DNA from: Sphingomonas taxi
GTDB lineage: Bacteria; Pseudomonadota; Alphaproteobacteria; Sphingomonadales; Sphingomonadaceae
Direction: 5' to 3'
DNA: 64,000 bases
Assembly (NCBI RefSeq): GCF_000764535.1
Contig: NZ_CP009571.1
Location: 1,364,001-1,428,000 of the forward strand
Of the stretch, positions 9,376-17,933 are shown in pieces (within the stretch, counting starts at the first letter, position 1; each line of letters opens with the position of its first letter). The notes below the pieces were generated by a model. That model saw only the letters and a list, made by a program, of their open reading frames with translations. It was not told the DNA's origin and searched no databases. The position numbers and the translations under genes are program-made.

Positions 9376-12165
9376 ATGCACCTCCGCCACGCGATTCTGG
9401 CGACCACCGCGCTCACCCTCTCCGCTGCGGCGGCGCAGGCGCAGACCACGCCGACCACGACCCCGCCGGGCAGCAGCGAGCAGGCGCAGCCCGCCGCCGC
9501 CGACGGCGGGCAAAGCGGCGACGAGATCGTCGTCACCGGTTATCGCGGCAGCCTGCGCGAGGCGATCAACGTCAAGCGCAACGCCAATGCCGTCGTCGAC
9601 GTCATCACCTCGGAAGACGTCGGCAAATTCCCCGACCGCAACGTCGCCGAATCGCTGTCGCACATTCCCGGCGTCAGCATCGACCGCCGCTTCGGCGAGG
9701 GCGAGAAGGTCGCGATCCTCGGCACCGATCCCGCGCTCAACCGCATGCTGCTCGACGGCCATGCGCTCGCCTCGGCGGACTGGGGCGGCAACGACAACGA
9801 TCCGTCCAGCCGCACCTTCAACTATTCGCTGCTCGCGCCCGAACTCGTCGACCGGCTGGAAGTCTACAAGTCGCCCGAACCGCGTATCGAGGAAGGCAGC
9901 CTCGGCGGCACCGTCATCGTCCGCACCCGCCGTCCGCTCGACCTGCCCGCCAATTCGATCTTCGCCTCGGGCGGTTATTCGTACAACGACCGGTCGGACA
10001 AGGGCAATGTCCGCGCCTCGGGCCTGTATAGCTGGCGCAATGCCGACGAGACCTTCGGCGTCCTCGTCGCCGCCACCTACGACAAGCAGAACCTGACCCG
10101 CGCCGGCGTCGAATTCTTCGGCTATGACAATACGGCGCCCAACGCCGACGGCACCTACAACAGCCCGTTCGTCAACCGCGCCAGCGACGGCACGCTCAGC
10201 CTCAAGAGCCCCGGCGCGACGATCACCGGCGGCACCATCGCCGATCTCTACAAGGCGGCCTCGCCCTTCGGCATCAACTACGCCTATTTCCAGCAGCAGC
10301 GGCAGCGCAAGAGCGTGTCGGGCACGATGCAGTTCCGCCCGACCAGCGAACTGACCTTCACGCTCAACGGCACGCATATCGACGGCAATTACAACAATTA
10401 CAGCCAGTCGATGTACACGATCCCCGGCGCCTGGACCGGCGACGTGCTGCAGTCGGCGACGATCAGCAACGGCGTCGTCACCGCCGCGAGCTTCGGCGCG
10501 GCCCGGCAGCAGGCGTCGCAGCTCGACACGCTCGTCCGCCGCACCAGCCTGAAGACCGACAATCTCAACCTGTTCGCCGACTGGGAAGGCGACGGCGGCG
10601 CCAAGATCAACTTCGCGGGCGGTTGGTCCAAGGCGACCGGCGGCCGCAATCCCGAATATCTGTTCAACGTGCAGACCAGGCTGCCTTACAGCTATGCCTT
10701 CACCAGCGATAGCGCGACGGTGAATTACGTCGGCGATCCCACCAACCCGGCCAATTACTTCACCAACCCGAACAACAATCCGGCGCAGATCGAAGGCCGT
10801 CCGGTCACCACCGCCAGCGGCGCGCAGCTCGTCGCCGCGCAGATCGGCGGGCTCGATTATAGCGTCACCACCGATCGCGACATCTTCGGTGGCTATGACG
10901 CGACCATCCCGGTCGACTTCGGCCCGTTCACCGAAATCCTGCTCGGCAGCCGCGTCACCGATCACGTCAACCGGATCAACGCGCGTGGCGTGAACACCTA
11001 TCTGCAACAGTCGTTCAACGTCACCCAGCTCGGCGTCACCGCACTGTCCACTCCGGACGGCACGTTCGACGGCAGCGGCGGCATGGGCAATGCCACCAAA
11101 TATCTGAACCTGCCGCAGCAGGCGGTGATCGACATCCTCGCCAACGCAATCAACAGCCCGCTGGTCACCAAGGTCGCCGCCTCGACCAAGGTCCGCGAGA
11201 CGGTGATGGCCTCCTATGCGCAGGCCAATTTCGATCAGGGCGGCGTGCGCGGCAATATCGGCGGTCGCCTCGTCTATACCCGCGACGTCTCCAATTACGC
11301 GACGACGTTGAGCAACACGGTCAACCCGACACCGGTGCCGACCCGTACCGCCACCGATTATCTGAAGTTCCTGCCCAGCCTCAACATCGCTTATTCGATC
11401 ACGCCCAAGGTGATCGTCCGCGGTGCGGTCGCGCGCGTGATCGCCCGGCCGCGCTACGAGGATCTGGCGGCGGCGACCTCGCTCAACAACGTCACGCTCG
11501 ACGGCGGTGGCGGCAATCCCAACCTCAAGCCGTACGAATCGACCAATTACGAGCTGACCGCCGAATATTATCCGCGCGCCGGCACGCTGCTCGCCGTCGA
11601 GCTGTTCCGTCGCGAGATCTCGAACTACATCTTCAACACGCGCACCAATGCGGTGTTCTTCAACTCGCTGACCAACGCGCTGGCGACCTATAACGTCAAC
11701 CAGCCGATCAACGGCGGCAAGGCCAAGGTCAACGGCGCCCTCGCGTCTGCGCAGACCGACATCTGGGGCGGCTTCGGTTTGCAGGCGAACTATTCCTATC
11801 AGGAAAGCACCACCTCCAACACCGACGTCACCGGCACGACGCTCAACCTGCCCTATCTGTCGAAGCACACCGTCAACGTGATCCCCTATTTCGAGAAGGG
11901 GCCGTTCCAGGCGCGCGTCAGCTACAATTACCGGTCGAGCTATTTCCGCACGATCGGCCGCCTCGGCTCGCGCGAGATGGTCGCGCCGTACAGCCAGCTC
12001 GACGCCTCGGCGTCGCTCAACCTCACCAAGGGCATCGTGCTGAGCGTCAACGCGCAGAACCTGCTCGACGAGACCTATCGCCAGTATAATGCGACGCCCG
12101 ATCGCCCGACCGCTTTCTACAAGAACGGTCGCACCTTCGCCGCGGCGCTGTCCTTCAGAATGTAA
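9376..12165 (+). CDS. TonB-dependent receptor (Caulobacter/Xanthomonas-type, probable glycan importer)
   Basis: Outer-membrane gated channel expected to import an oligosaccharide released by the neighbouring hydrolases. The 929-residue protein has a Sec signal peptide (about residues 1-23, ending AAAQAQ). The plug domain begins DEIVVTGYRGSLREAI and includes SEDVGKFPDRNVAESLSHIPGV, as in the TonB-Xanth-Caul group. A 22-strand-type barrel follows and ends in aromatic-rich SFRM. The ATG at 9376 is preferred over an upstream in-frame ATG because AGGGG lies about ten bases before it and the signal peptide starts there. No TonB or ExbBD genes are nearby. The substrate (GlcNAc-containing glycan) is inferred from position between the nag operon and the glycosidases. 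Confidence 0.92.
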   Translation: MHLRHAILATTALTLSAAAAQAQTTPTTTPPGSSEQAQPAAADGGQSGDEIVVTGYRGSLREAINVKRNANAVVDVITSEDVGKFPDRNVAESLSHIPGVSIDRRFGEGEKVAILGTDPALNRMLLDGHALASADWGGNDNDPSSRTFNYSLLAPELVDRLEVYKSPEPRIEEGSLGGTVIVRTRRPLDLPANSIFASGGYSYNDRSDKGNVRASGLYSWRNADETFGVLVAATYDKQNLTRAGVEFFGYDNTAPNADGTYNSPFVNRASDGTLSLKSPGATITGGTIADLYKAASPFGINYAYFQQQRQRKSVSGTMQFRPTSELTFTLNGTHIDGNYNNYSQSMYTIPGAWTGDVLQSATISNGVVTAASFGAARQQASQLDTLVRRTSLKTDNLNLFADWEGDGGAKINFAGGWSKATGGRNPEYLFNVQTRLPYSYAFTSDSATVNYVGDPTNPANYFTNPNNNPAQIEGRPVTTASGAQLVAAQIGGLDYSVTTDRDIFGGYDATIPVDFGPFTEILLGSRVTDHVNRINARGVNTYLQQSFNVTQLGVTALSTPDGTFDGSGGMGNATKYLNLPQQAVIDILANAINSPLVTKVAASTKVRETVMASYAQANFDQGGVRGNIGGRLVYTRDVSNYATTLSNTVNPTPVPTRTATDYLKFLPSLNIAYSITPKVIVRGAVARVIARPRYEDLAAATSLNNVTLDGGGGNPNLKPYESTNYELTAEYYPRAGTLLAVELFRREISNYIFNTRTNAVFFNSLTNALATYNVNQPINGGKAKVNGALASAQTDIWGGFGLQANYSYQESTTSNTDVTGTTLNLPYLSKHTVNVIPYFEKGPFQARVSYNYRSSYFRTIGRLGSREMVAPYSQLDASASLNLTKGIVLSVNAQNLLDETYRQYNATPDRPTAFYKNGRTFAAALSFRM

Positions 12166-12258
12166 CCTTCGGCTGATACCACCGGTCCGGACCTGGTCCG
12201 GCTCCCCGGCTCTTTTCCCCGCAGAGCGCCCCTCCCCTGGGGGTGTTCCGGCCCTCGG

Positions 12259-12295
12259 CCCCGGCATCGCGTTGCGATCGCCGGGGTCTTTTTTT
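12259..12295 (+). terminator. Intrinsic terminator after the TonB receptor
   Basis: CCCCGGC-ATCGC-GTT-GCGAT-C-GCCGGGG forms a long GC stem with one bulged C and a three-base loop, followed by TC and seven T. It lies about 95 bases downstream of the receptor stop, so the hexosaminidase gene needs its own promoter. Confidence 0.85.
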
Positions 12296-12323
12296 GCGCG
12301 TCAGGCATGGACGCCGCGGCATC

Positions 12324-12360
12324 GGTCCTGCAAGATACCATCAAATACCAAAACAGGACC
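12324..12360 (+). promoter_or_regulatory. Candidate operator before the GH20 gene (AATACC repeat)
   Basis: GATACC-ATCA-AATACC (12334-12349) is a direct repeat with a 10-base period, followed by AAAAC. It is flanked by a perfect 7-base inverted repeat, GGTCCTG (12324-12330) and CAGGACC (12354-12360). AATACCAAAAC recurs in the promoter of the GH51 gene, and AATACC repeats precede the PTS gene, which suggests one regulator. No clear -35/-10 pair is visible here. Confidence 0.45.
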
Positions 12361-12371
12361 AAGGGGTTGTC

Positions 12372-14702
12372 ATGAGGGAGCATGTCGGTTTCGCGACCAT
12401 CGTCGGCGGCGTTCTGGCGCTGCTTTCGCCGGCCGCGGCGACCGCCCGGACCGCTCCTGCTCCCGCTCCCTTGCCGCTCGTGCCGATGCCGCAGACCGTG
12501 ACCCGTGGCAGCGGCAGCTTCACCGTCGCCGATGGCGCCCGGCTCGCCGTTCCCGCCGGCGACGCGGGGGCTGAGGCCGCCGCCCGGCTGCTCGCGGCGC
12601 ACGTCCGCGTCGAACGCGGCCTCACCCTCGCTCCGATCGCCGGCAACGCACCGATCCGCTTCGTCCGCGACGCGACGATCGCGGGCGACGAGGCCTATCG
12701 GCTCGACGTCGACGGCCGCGGCATCCGCATCGCCGCGTCCGGCGACCGCGGCCTCGTCCACGGCGCGATGACGCTGGCGCAATTGCTCAGCCCCGATCGC
12801 GCCTATGGCCGGTCGGTCGCGGTGCCCGCGCTCGCCATCACCGACGCGCCGCGCTTCGCGTGGCGCGGGCTGATGATCGACCCCGCGCGTCACTTCCAGC
12901 CGATCGGCTTCCTCCGCGGCATCGTCGACCAGATGGCGTCGGTGAAGCTCAACACGCTCCATCTCCATCTCACCGACGATCAGGGCTGGCGGTTCGAGGT
13001 CAAGCGTTACCCCCGGCTCACCGAAATCGGCGCATGGCGCACCCCGCCCTCGGCCGGCGGCGCGCCCGGCCCGCGCGTCGGCGGCTTCTACACGCAGGAC
13101 GAATTGCGCGGCCTCGTCGCCTACGCCGCCGAGCGCGGCATCGTCATCGTCCCCGAGATCGACCTGCCCGGCCACGCCCAGGCGCTGGTCGCCGCCTATC
13201 CCGAACACGGCGTGCTCGGCGATCGTCCTGCGGTCGGCCACGATTGGGGCGTGAACCCCTATCTACTCAACCCGCGGCCCGAGACGGTGCGCTTCGTCGA
13301 GGACATCCTCGACGAATTGCTCGCCGTCTTCCCCGGCCCGTACATCCACCTCGGCGGCGACGAGGCGGTCAAGGACCAATGGGAACGCTCGCCGCAGGTG
13401 CAGGCGCAGATGGCGTCGCTCGGCCTCAAGACCGAGATGCAGATGCAGAGCTGGCTGATCGATCAGCTCGGCGCCTATCTCGCCAGGCACGACCGCCGCC
13501 TGATCGGCTGGGACGAGATCCTCGAGGGCGAATTGTCGCCGTCGGCCTCGGTGATGTCGTGGCGGGGCGACAAGGGCGCGGTCGAGGCGGCGTCGCGCGG
13601 CCACGACGTCGTGCTGTCGCCCGGCCCGACGCTCTATCTCGACAATTCGCAAAGCCGCCGCGACGACGAACCGCCCGGCCGGCTCGCCGTCCAGACGCTC
13701 GCCGATCTCTATCGCTACGATCCGATGCCGGCGGGCATCGCCCCCGACAAGGCGGGCCACGTCCTCGGCGCGCAGGGCAATGCGTTCAGCGAATATCTCA
13801 TCACCGCGTCGCAGGTGCAGCACGCGATCTTCCCGCGCGCCGCCGCGCTCGCCGAGATCACCTGGTCCGCCAAGGCCGCGCGCGACTTCCCCGGCTTCGT
13901 ATCGCGCGTCCAGCCGCAGCTCGCACGCTGGCGCCGCTCGGGACTGGAGGTCGCCGACAGCGCCTTCGCGGTCGGTTACACGATCCAGGGCCGCCGCGGC
14001 GATGCGCTGCGTGCCGGCCGGGTGACGGTGGCGCTGGCGACGCAAGCGCCGCTCGGCACGATCCGCTATACGCTCGACGGCAAGGACCCGACGCCGCGCT
14101 CGCGCGCCTATGCCGCGCCGCTGACGCTGGCCCCCGGCGCGACGATCCGCGCCGCCGCCTTCGATGCCAGCGGCACCGTACTCGCCACCCCGCGCGCCTT
14201 CGCGACCGGCCGCGCCGCGCTGCTCGCCCGCGGCAACAGCGACCTGCCCGCCTGCCCGACCGGGTCGCTCGCGCTGCGCGTGCCGCTGACCGCGGACGCC
14301 ACCGCCGACGCGCCGGCGTACGACATCGACCTGTTCGACACCTGCTCGGTCTACCCCGCCGCGCCGCTCGACGTGGCGAGCGGGATCACGCTCGACATCG
14401 CCCGCCTGCCGCGCCCGTTCGGCCTCGCGCACGATTTCACCCAGCTGCGCGCGCATTATAACGTCACGCCACATGGCGAGCTGGTCGTCACCGCCGGCTG
14501 CCCGGTCAAGGACGGCCCGCGCCCGCCGGTCGTCGCGACCTTCCCGCTGCCCGACCCGGCAACCGCGCCCAACCGCTTCCGCGTCACCGCACCCGTCGCC
14601 CGGCGCAGCGGCGATCCCGACCTCTGCCTGCAATTCACCTCGCCGCTCTCCGACCCGCTCTATGCGGTCGAGCGCGTGCAACTGACGGAGCCCAATTCGT
14701 GA
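12372..14702 (+). CDS. GH20 beta-N-acetylhexosaminidase
   Basis: Exported enzyme that removes terminal beta-GlcNAc (or GalNAc) by substrate-assisted catalysis. The 776-residue protein has a Sec signal (about residues 1-25), then an alpha/beta GH20b domain (PLVPMPQTVTRGSG). The catalytic barrel carries RGLMIDPARHF, LHLHLTDDQGWR and the diagnostic HLGGDE with Asp330-Glu331. C-terminal parts resemble a chitobiase-type domain (GTIRYTLDGKDPTPRSR) and a further beta domain. The ATG at 12372 has AAGGGG about eight bases upstream. Its last bases overlap the GTG of the beta-mannosidase gene, so the pair is coupled. It would supply GlcNAc to the nag operon. Confidence 0.95.
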   Translation: MREHVGFATIVGGVLALLSPAAATARTAPAPAPLPLVPMPQTVTRGSGSFTVADGARLAVPAGDAGAEAAARLLAAHVRVERGLTLAPIAGNAPIRFVRDATIAGDEAYRLDVDGRGIRIAASGDRGLVHGAMTLAQLLSPDRAYGRSVAVPALAITDAPRFAWRGLMIDPARHFQPIGFLRGIVDQMASVKLNTLHLHLTDDQGWRFEVKRYPRLTEIGAWRTPPSAGGAPGPRVGGFYTQDELRGLVAYAAERGIVIVPEIDLPGHAQALVAAYPEHGVLGDRPAVGHDWGVNPYLLNPRPETVRFVEDILDELLAVFPGPYIHLGGDEAVKDQWERSPQVQAQMASLGLKTEMQMQSWLIDQLGAYLARHDRRLIGWDEILEGELSPSASVMSWRGDKGAVEAASRGHDVVLSPGPTLYLDNSQSRRDDEPPGRLAVQTLADLYRYDPMPAGIAPDKAGHVLGAQGNAFSEYLITASQVQHAIFPRAAALAEITWSAKAARDFPGFVSRVQPQLARWRRSGLEVADSAFAVGYTIQGRRGDALRAGRVTVALATQAPLGTIRYTLDGKDPTPRSRAYAAPLTLAPGATIRAAAFDASGTVLATPRAFATGRAALLARGNSDLPACPTGSLALRVPLTADATADAPAYDIDLFDTCSVYPAAPLDVASGITLDIARLPRPFGLAHDFTQLRAHYNVTPHGELVVTAGCPVKDGPRPPVVATFPLPDPATAPNRFRVTAPVARRSGDPDLCLQFTSPLSDPLYAVERVQLTEPNS

Positions 14703-17269
14703 AGCCCCTCCGCCCCGCCCTGTTCACGCTGGCGCTGCTCGCGCTGACCCCCGCTCATGCCGCCCCGCGCGAGGCGGTGCCGCTGGATCGCGACTGGCAG
14801 GTCCGCCTCGACCCCGCCGACACCGCCGCCGCCAAGGCGCACCCCAAGGAGACGCGCTGGCTGCCCGCCCGCGTCCCCGGCAGCGTCCAGCAGGACCTGA
14901 TCGCCGCCAAGCGCGTCCCCGATCCGTTCAAGGGGACCAACGAGGCGGCGATCCAATGGGTCGGCCTGTCCGACTGGCTGTTCCGCACCCGCCTGACGGT
15001 CACCCCGGCGATGCTGGCGCGCGACCATCTCGACCTCGTCTTCGACGGCCTCGACACCTTCGCTACCGTCCGCGTCAACGGCACGGTGCTGCTCTCCGCC
15101 GACAACGCCCACCGCCGCTGGCGCGCCGACGCCAAGCCGCTGCTCAAGGCCGGCGCCAACGAAATCCTCGTCACCATCGCCTCGCCGATCAAGCAACTCG
15201 CGCCGCTCGTCCTCGCCGAACAGCATCCGCTGCCCGGCGAATATGTCTCGGCGTTCAAGGACGATCCCGGCGACCGCCAGACCTCGCCCTATATCCGCAA
15301 GCCCAAATACCAATATGGCTGGGACTGGGGTCCGCGGATCGTCACTATCGGCCTGTGGCGCCCCGCCCGGCTCGAGGCATGGGACGAGGCGCGGCTCGAC
15401 ACGCTGCGCGTCGAGCAGGACGCGCTCAACGACGCCGAGGCGCGGCTCACCGCCCGCGCGACGATCGTCGCCGACCGCGCCAGGACCGTGACGCTGCGCA
15501 CCCTCCTCACCGCCCCCGACGGCACCACGCAGACGATCGACCGTCCGGTCGCGGTCGCGCCCGGCAGCAACGCCGTCGCCATCCCCCTCACCGTCGCCAC
15601 GCCGCAGCGCTGGCAGCCGGTCGGCTATGGCGCGCAGCCGCTCTACACCGTCGCCACCAGCCTCGTCGTCGACGGCGTCGACTCCGATCGCAGCCAGCGC
15701 CGCATCGGCTTGCGCACCGTCGCGCTGGACCGCCGCAACGGCGCGTTCGGCTTCATCGTCAACGGCACGTCGATCTTCGCCAAGGGCGCCAACCTAATCC
15801 CGTTCGACAGCTTCCCCGCCCGCGTCGATCGCGCCGAGATGCAGTCGCTGCTCACCGGCGCGCGCGACGCACACATGAACATGATCCGCATCTGGGGCGG
15901 CGGTTATTATCTCGACGACGCCTTCTACGAGATGGCCGACCGCATGGGCCTGATGATCTGGCAGGATTTCATGTTCGGCGGCTCGGTCACGCCCCCCGAC
16001 GCGGCGTTCCGCGAGAACGTCCGCATCGAGGCCGACGAACAGGTCGCGCGCCTCGGCGACCATCCCTCGATCGTCATCTGGACCGGCAACAACGAAGTCC
16101 TGTCCGGCTGGGAGAATTGGGGCGACCGCAAGGCGTTCAAGACCGCGATCGGCCCCGACGAGCAGGAGCGGATCGGCACCGGCATGGCGGTGCTGTTCGA
16201 CCGCGTGCTGCGCGACGCGGTGACCCGCAACAGCCCCGGCACCCCCTATATGCCCGGTTCGCCGTCGAGCGATTACGAAGGCCCCAACGACACCGACGCC
16301 AACGGCGACCGCCATTTCTGGGACGTCTGGTCGGGCTCCAAGCCGGTCGAGCAATATCTCGACCATTGCCCGCGCTTCATGTCCGAATATGGCTTCCAGT
16401 CGATGCCGACGATGGCGACGATCCGCGACTTCGCCGGGCCGGGGCCGCTCGCCGCCGACAGCGCGGTGATGAAGGCGCACCAGAAGTTCCTGTCCGGCGA
16501 AGGCAATGCGCGCCTCCAGCTCTATCTCGACCAGCGGCTGCGCCCGGCGAAGGACTTCGCCGACTTCGTCTATCTGACGCAGGTCGATCAGGCGCAGGCG
16601 ATCAGCCTCGCCGCCCTCCACCATCGCGCCTGCCGGCCGGTGACGATGGGCTCGCTGTTCTGGCAGCTCAACGACGTCTGGCCGTCGGTCAGCTGGGCGA
16701 GCATCGACCATCTCGGCCAGTGGAAGCTGCTGCAATATGAGGCGAAGCGCTTCTTCGCGCCGCAGGCGATCGTCGCCGAGCACAAGGATGGCGCGACCCG
16801 CGTCGTGCTGCTCTCCGACGCGACCACGCCGCTGCCGGCCCGCTGGCGGCTCACCGTCCGCGACATGACCGGCGCGACGCTGTCGACCCGCGAAGAGGCG
16901 GCGACGCTCGCCCCGCTGTCCGCGGCGACGGTCGCGACACTGCCCGACGCCGATCTGTTCGGCACCGCCGCGCCGGCGCAGAGCTACGCGGTCGCCGAAC
17001 TGCTGGTCGACGGCCGCACCGTCAGCCGCACCCTCGTCGAGCGTCTCGTGCCCAGGGACATGGCCTATCCGGACCCCGGGCTGACGCTGCGCCGCTCGGG
17101 CGACACCGCGACGATCACCGCCACCAACCTCGCGCGCGCGGTGATGATCGACATGGGCGACACCCCCGGACAGGCGTCCGACAACGGCTTCGACCTGCTC
17201 CCCGGCGAAAGCGTCACGGTGACGCTCACCGGCAAGCAGACCCCGACGCTCAGGACGCTGGCCCGCTGA
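14699..17269 (+). CDS. GH2 beta-mannosidase
   Basis: Exported GH2 enzyme predicted to split the Man-beta-1,4-GlcNAc bond in N-glycan cores or mannan oligosaccharides. The 856-residue protein has a Sec signal (about 1-22). The beta-mannosidase-type sugar-binding region follows (RVPGSVQQDL, WVGLSDWLFRT, KPKYQYGWDWGPR), then the barrel with IRIWGGGYYLDDAFYEMAD. The acid/base is Glu466 in WTGNNE and the nucleophile Glu563 in SEYGFQ. The run FWQLNDVWPSVSWAS is typical of beta-mannosidases and separates it from beta-galactosidases. It starts with GTG overlapping the GH20 stop codon. Confidence 0.94.
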   Translation: MKPLRPALFTLALLALTPAHAAPREAVPLDRDWQVRLDPADTAAAKAHPKETRWLPARVPGSVQQDLIAAKRVPDPFKGTNEAAIQWVGLSDWLFRTRLTVTPAMLARDHLDLVFDGLDTFATVRVNGTVLLSADNAHRRWRADAKPLLKAGANEILVTIASPIKQLAPLVLAEQHPLPGEYVSAFKDDPGDRQTSPYIRKPKYQYGWDWGPRIVTIGLWRPARLEAWDEARLDTLRVEQDALNDAEARLTARATIVADRARTVTLRTLLTAPDGTTQTIDRPVAVAPGSNAVAIPLTVATPQRWQPVGYGAQPLYTVATSLVVDGVDSDRSQRRIGLRTVALDRRNGAFGFIVNGTSIFAKGANLIPFDSFPARVDRAEMQSLLTGARDAHMNMIRIWGGGYYLDDAFYEMADRMGLMIWQDFMFGGSVTPPDAAFRENVRIEADEQVARLGDHPSIVIWTGNNEVLSGWENWGDRKAFKTAIGPDEQERIGTGMAVLFDRVLRDAVTRNSPGTPYMPGSPSSDYEGPNDTDANGDRHFWDVWSGSKPVEQYLDHCPRFMSEYGFQSMPTMATIRDFAGPGPLAADSAVMKAHQKFLSGEGNARLQLYLDQRLRPAKDFADFVYLTQVDQAQAISLAALHHRACRPVTMGSLFWQLNDVWPSVSWASIDHLGQWKLLQYEAKRFFAPQAIVAEHKDGATRVVLLSDATTPLPARWRLTVRDMTGATLSTREEAATLAPLSAATVATLPDADLFGTAAPAQSYAVAELLVDGRTVSRTLVERLVPRDMAYPDPGLTLRRSGDTATITATNLARAVMIDMGDTPGQASDNGFDLLPGESVTVTLTGKQTPTLRTLAR

Positions 17270-17933
17270 TGGCGGCGCGCGTCCGTCTCATCGCGTCCGT
17301 TGGATCGCGGTCACGCGAAACCGCGAAGCCGCGAAGAGATGCGCGCGCAGCAGCGCAAAGCCCCCGCGGCGCAGCCGCCCGCAAAATCCCCCCGGCAACA
17401 AGCGCCCCCGGCATAGAATCGCGGCCGGGCACCACCAAGCCCACCCCCTCCGCGCCTCCGCGCCTCCGCGCGAACGTCCCCTTATCTTCCTCTTCCTGCT
17501 CTTCCACTTCGCGTCTTCGCGTCTTCGCGCGACCCCCCTCAAGTGTTCCCGCGAAGGCGGGAACCCAGAGCCAAGCAGAGCAACGTCCGATGGCGTCCGG
17601 GACCCTGGGCTCCCGCCTTCGCGGGAGCACTGGCTTGGTTCCGCAAGGGTCTCGCGTCCGCAAGAGCGCGCGTAAGCCGGAGCGGCGGCACACTATCGCC
17701 GGCGTCCCCCAACTGGACCCCGGCCTCCGCCGGGGTACGGCGAGGGTCGCCGGACGCCCTCGCACCAACAGCAGTACCCCGGCGAAGGCCGGGGCCCAGT
17801 TGGGAAGGCCTCGCCAATCGAGCGCGACCGATGCCAGCCCCCGCCGCGACACGTCCGCACGCACAATCACGCCGCACCACCCCTCTGCGTCCTCCGCGCC
17901 TTCGCGCGCAACCCCCTCCCCAGGAGCGTCCGT
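17270..17933. repeat. Repeat-filled gap: octamer arrays plus two palindromic pairs
   Basis: No gene is recognised in these 664 bases. They hold, in order, a degenerate CGCGAAG array (about 17312-17330); a composite block (17451-17533) with CTCCGCGC repeats, a pyrimidine-rich core and CTTCGCGT repeats; a facing palindrome pair with CCGCGAAGGCGG arms (17541-17632); a second facing pair with CCCCGGC-GCCGGGG arms (17715-17802); and a short CTCCGCGCCTTCGCGC stretch near 17890. AGGAG before 17934 is the ribosome site of the next gene. Open frames across the gap are products of the repeats. Confidence 0.8.

Noticed and set aside
9250..12267. 1005-codon minus-strand open frame over the TonB receptor
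   Set aside because: Antisense shadow; the plus strand has signal peptide, plug and barrel.
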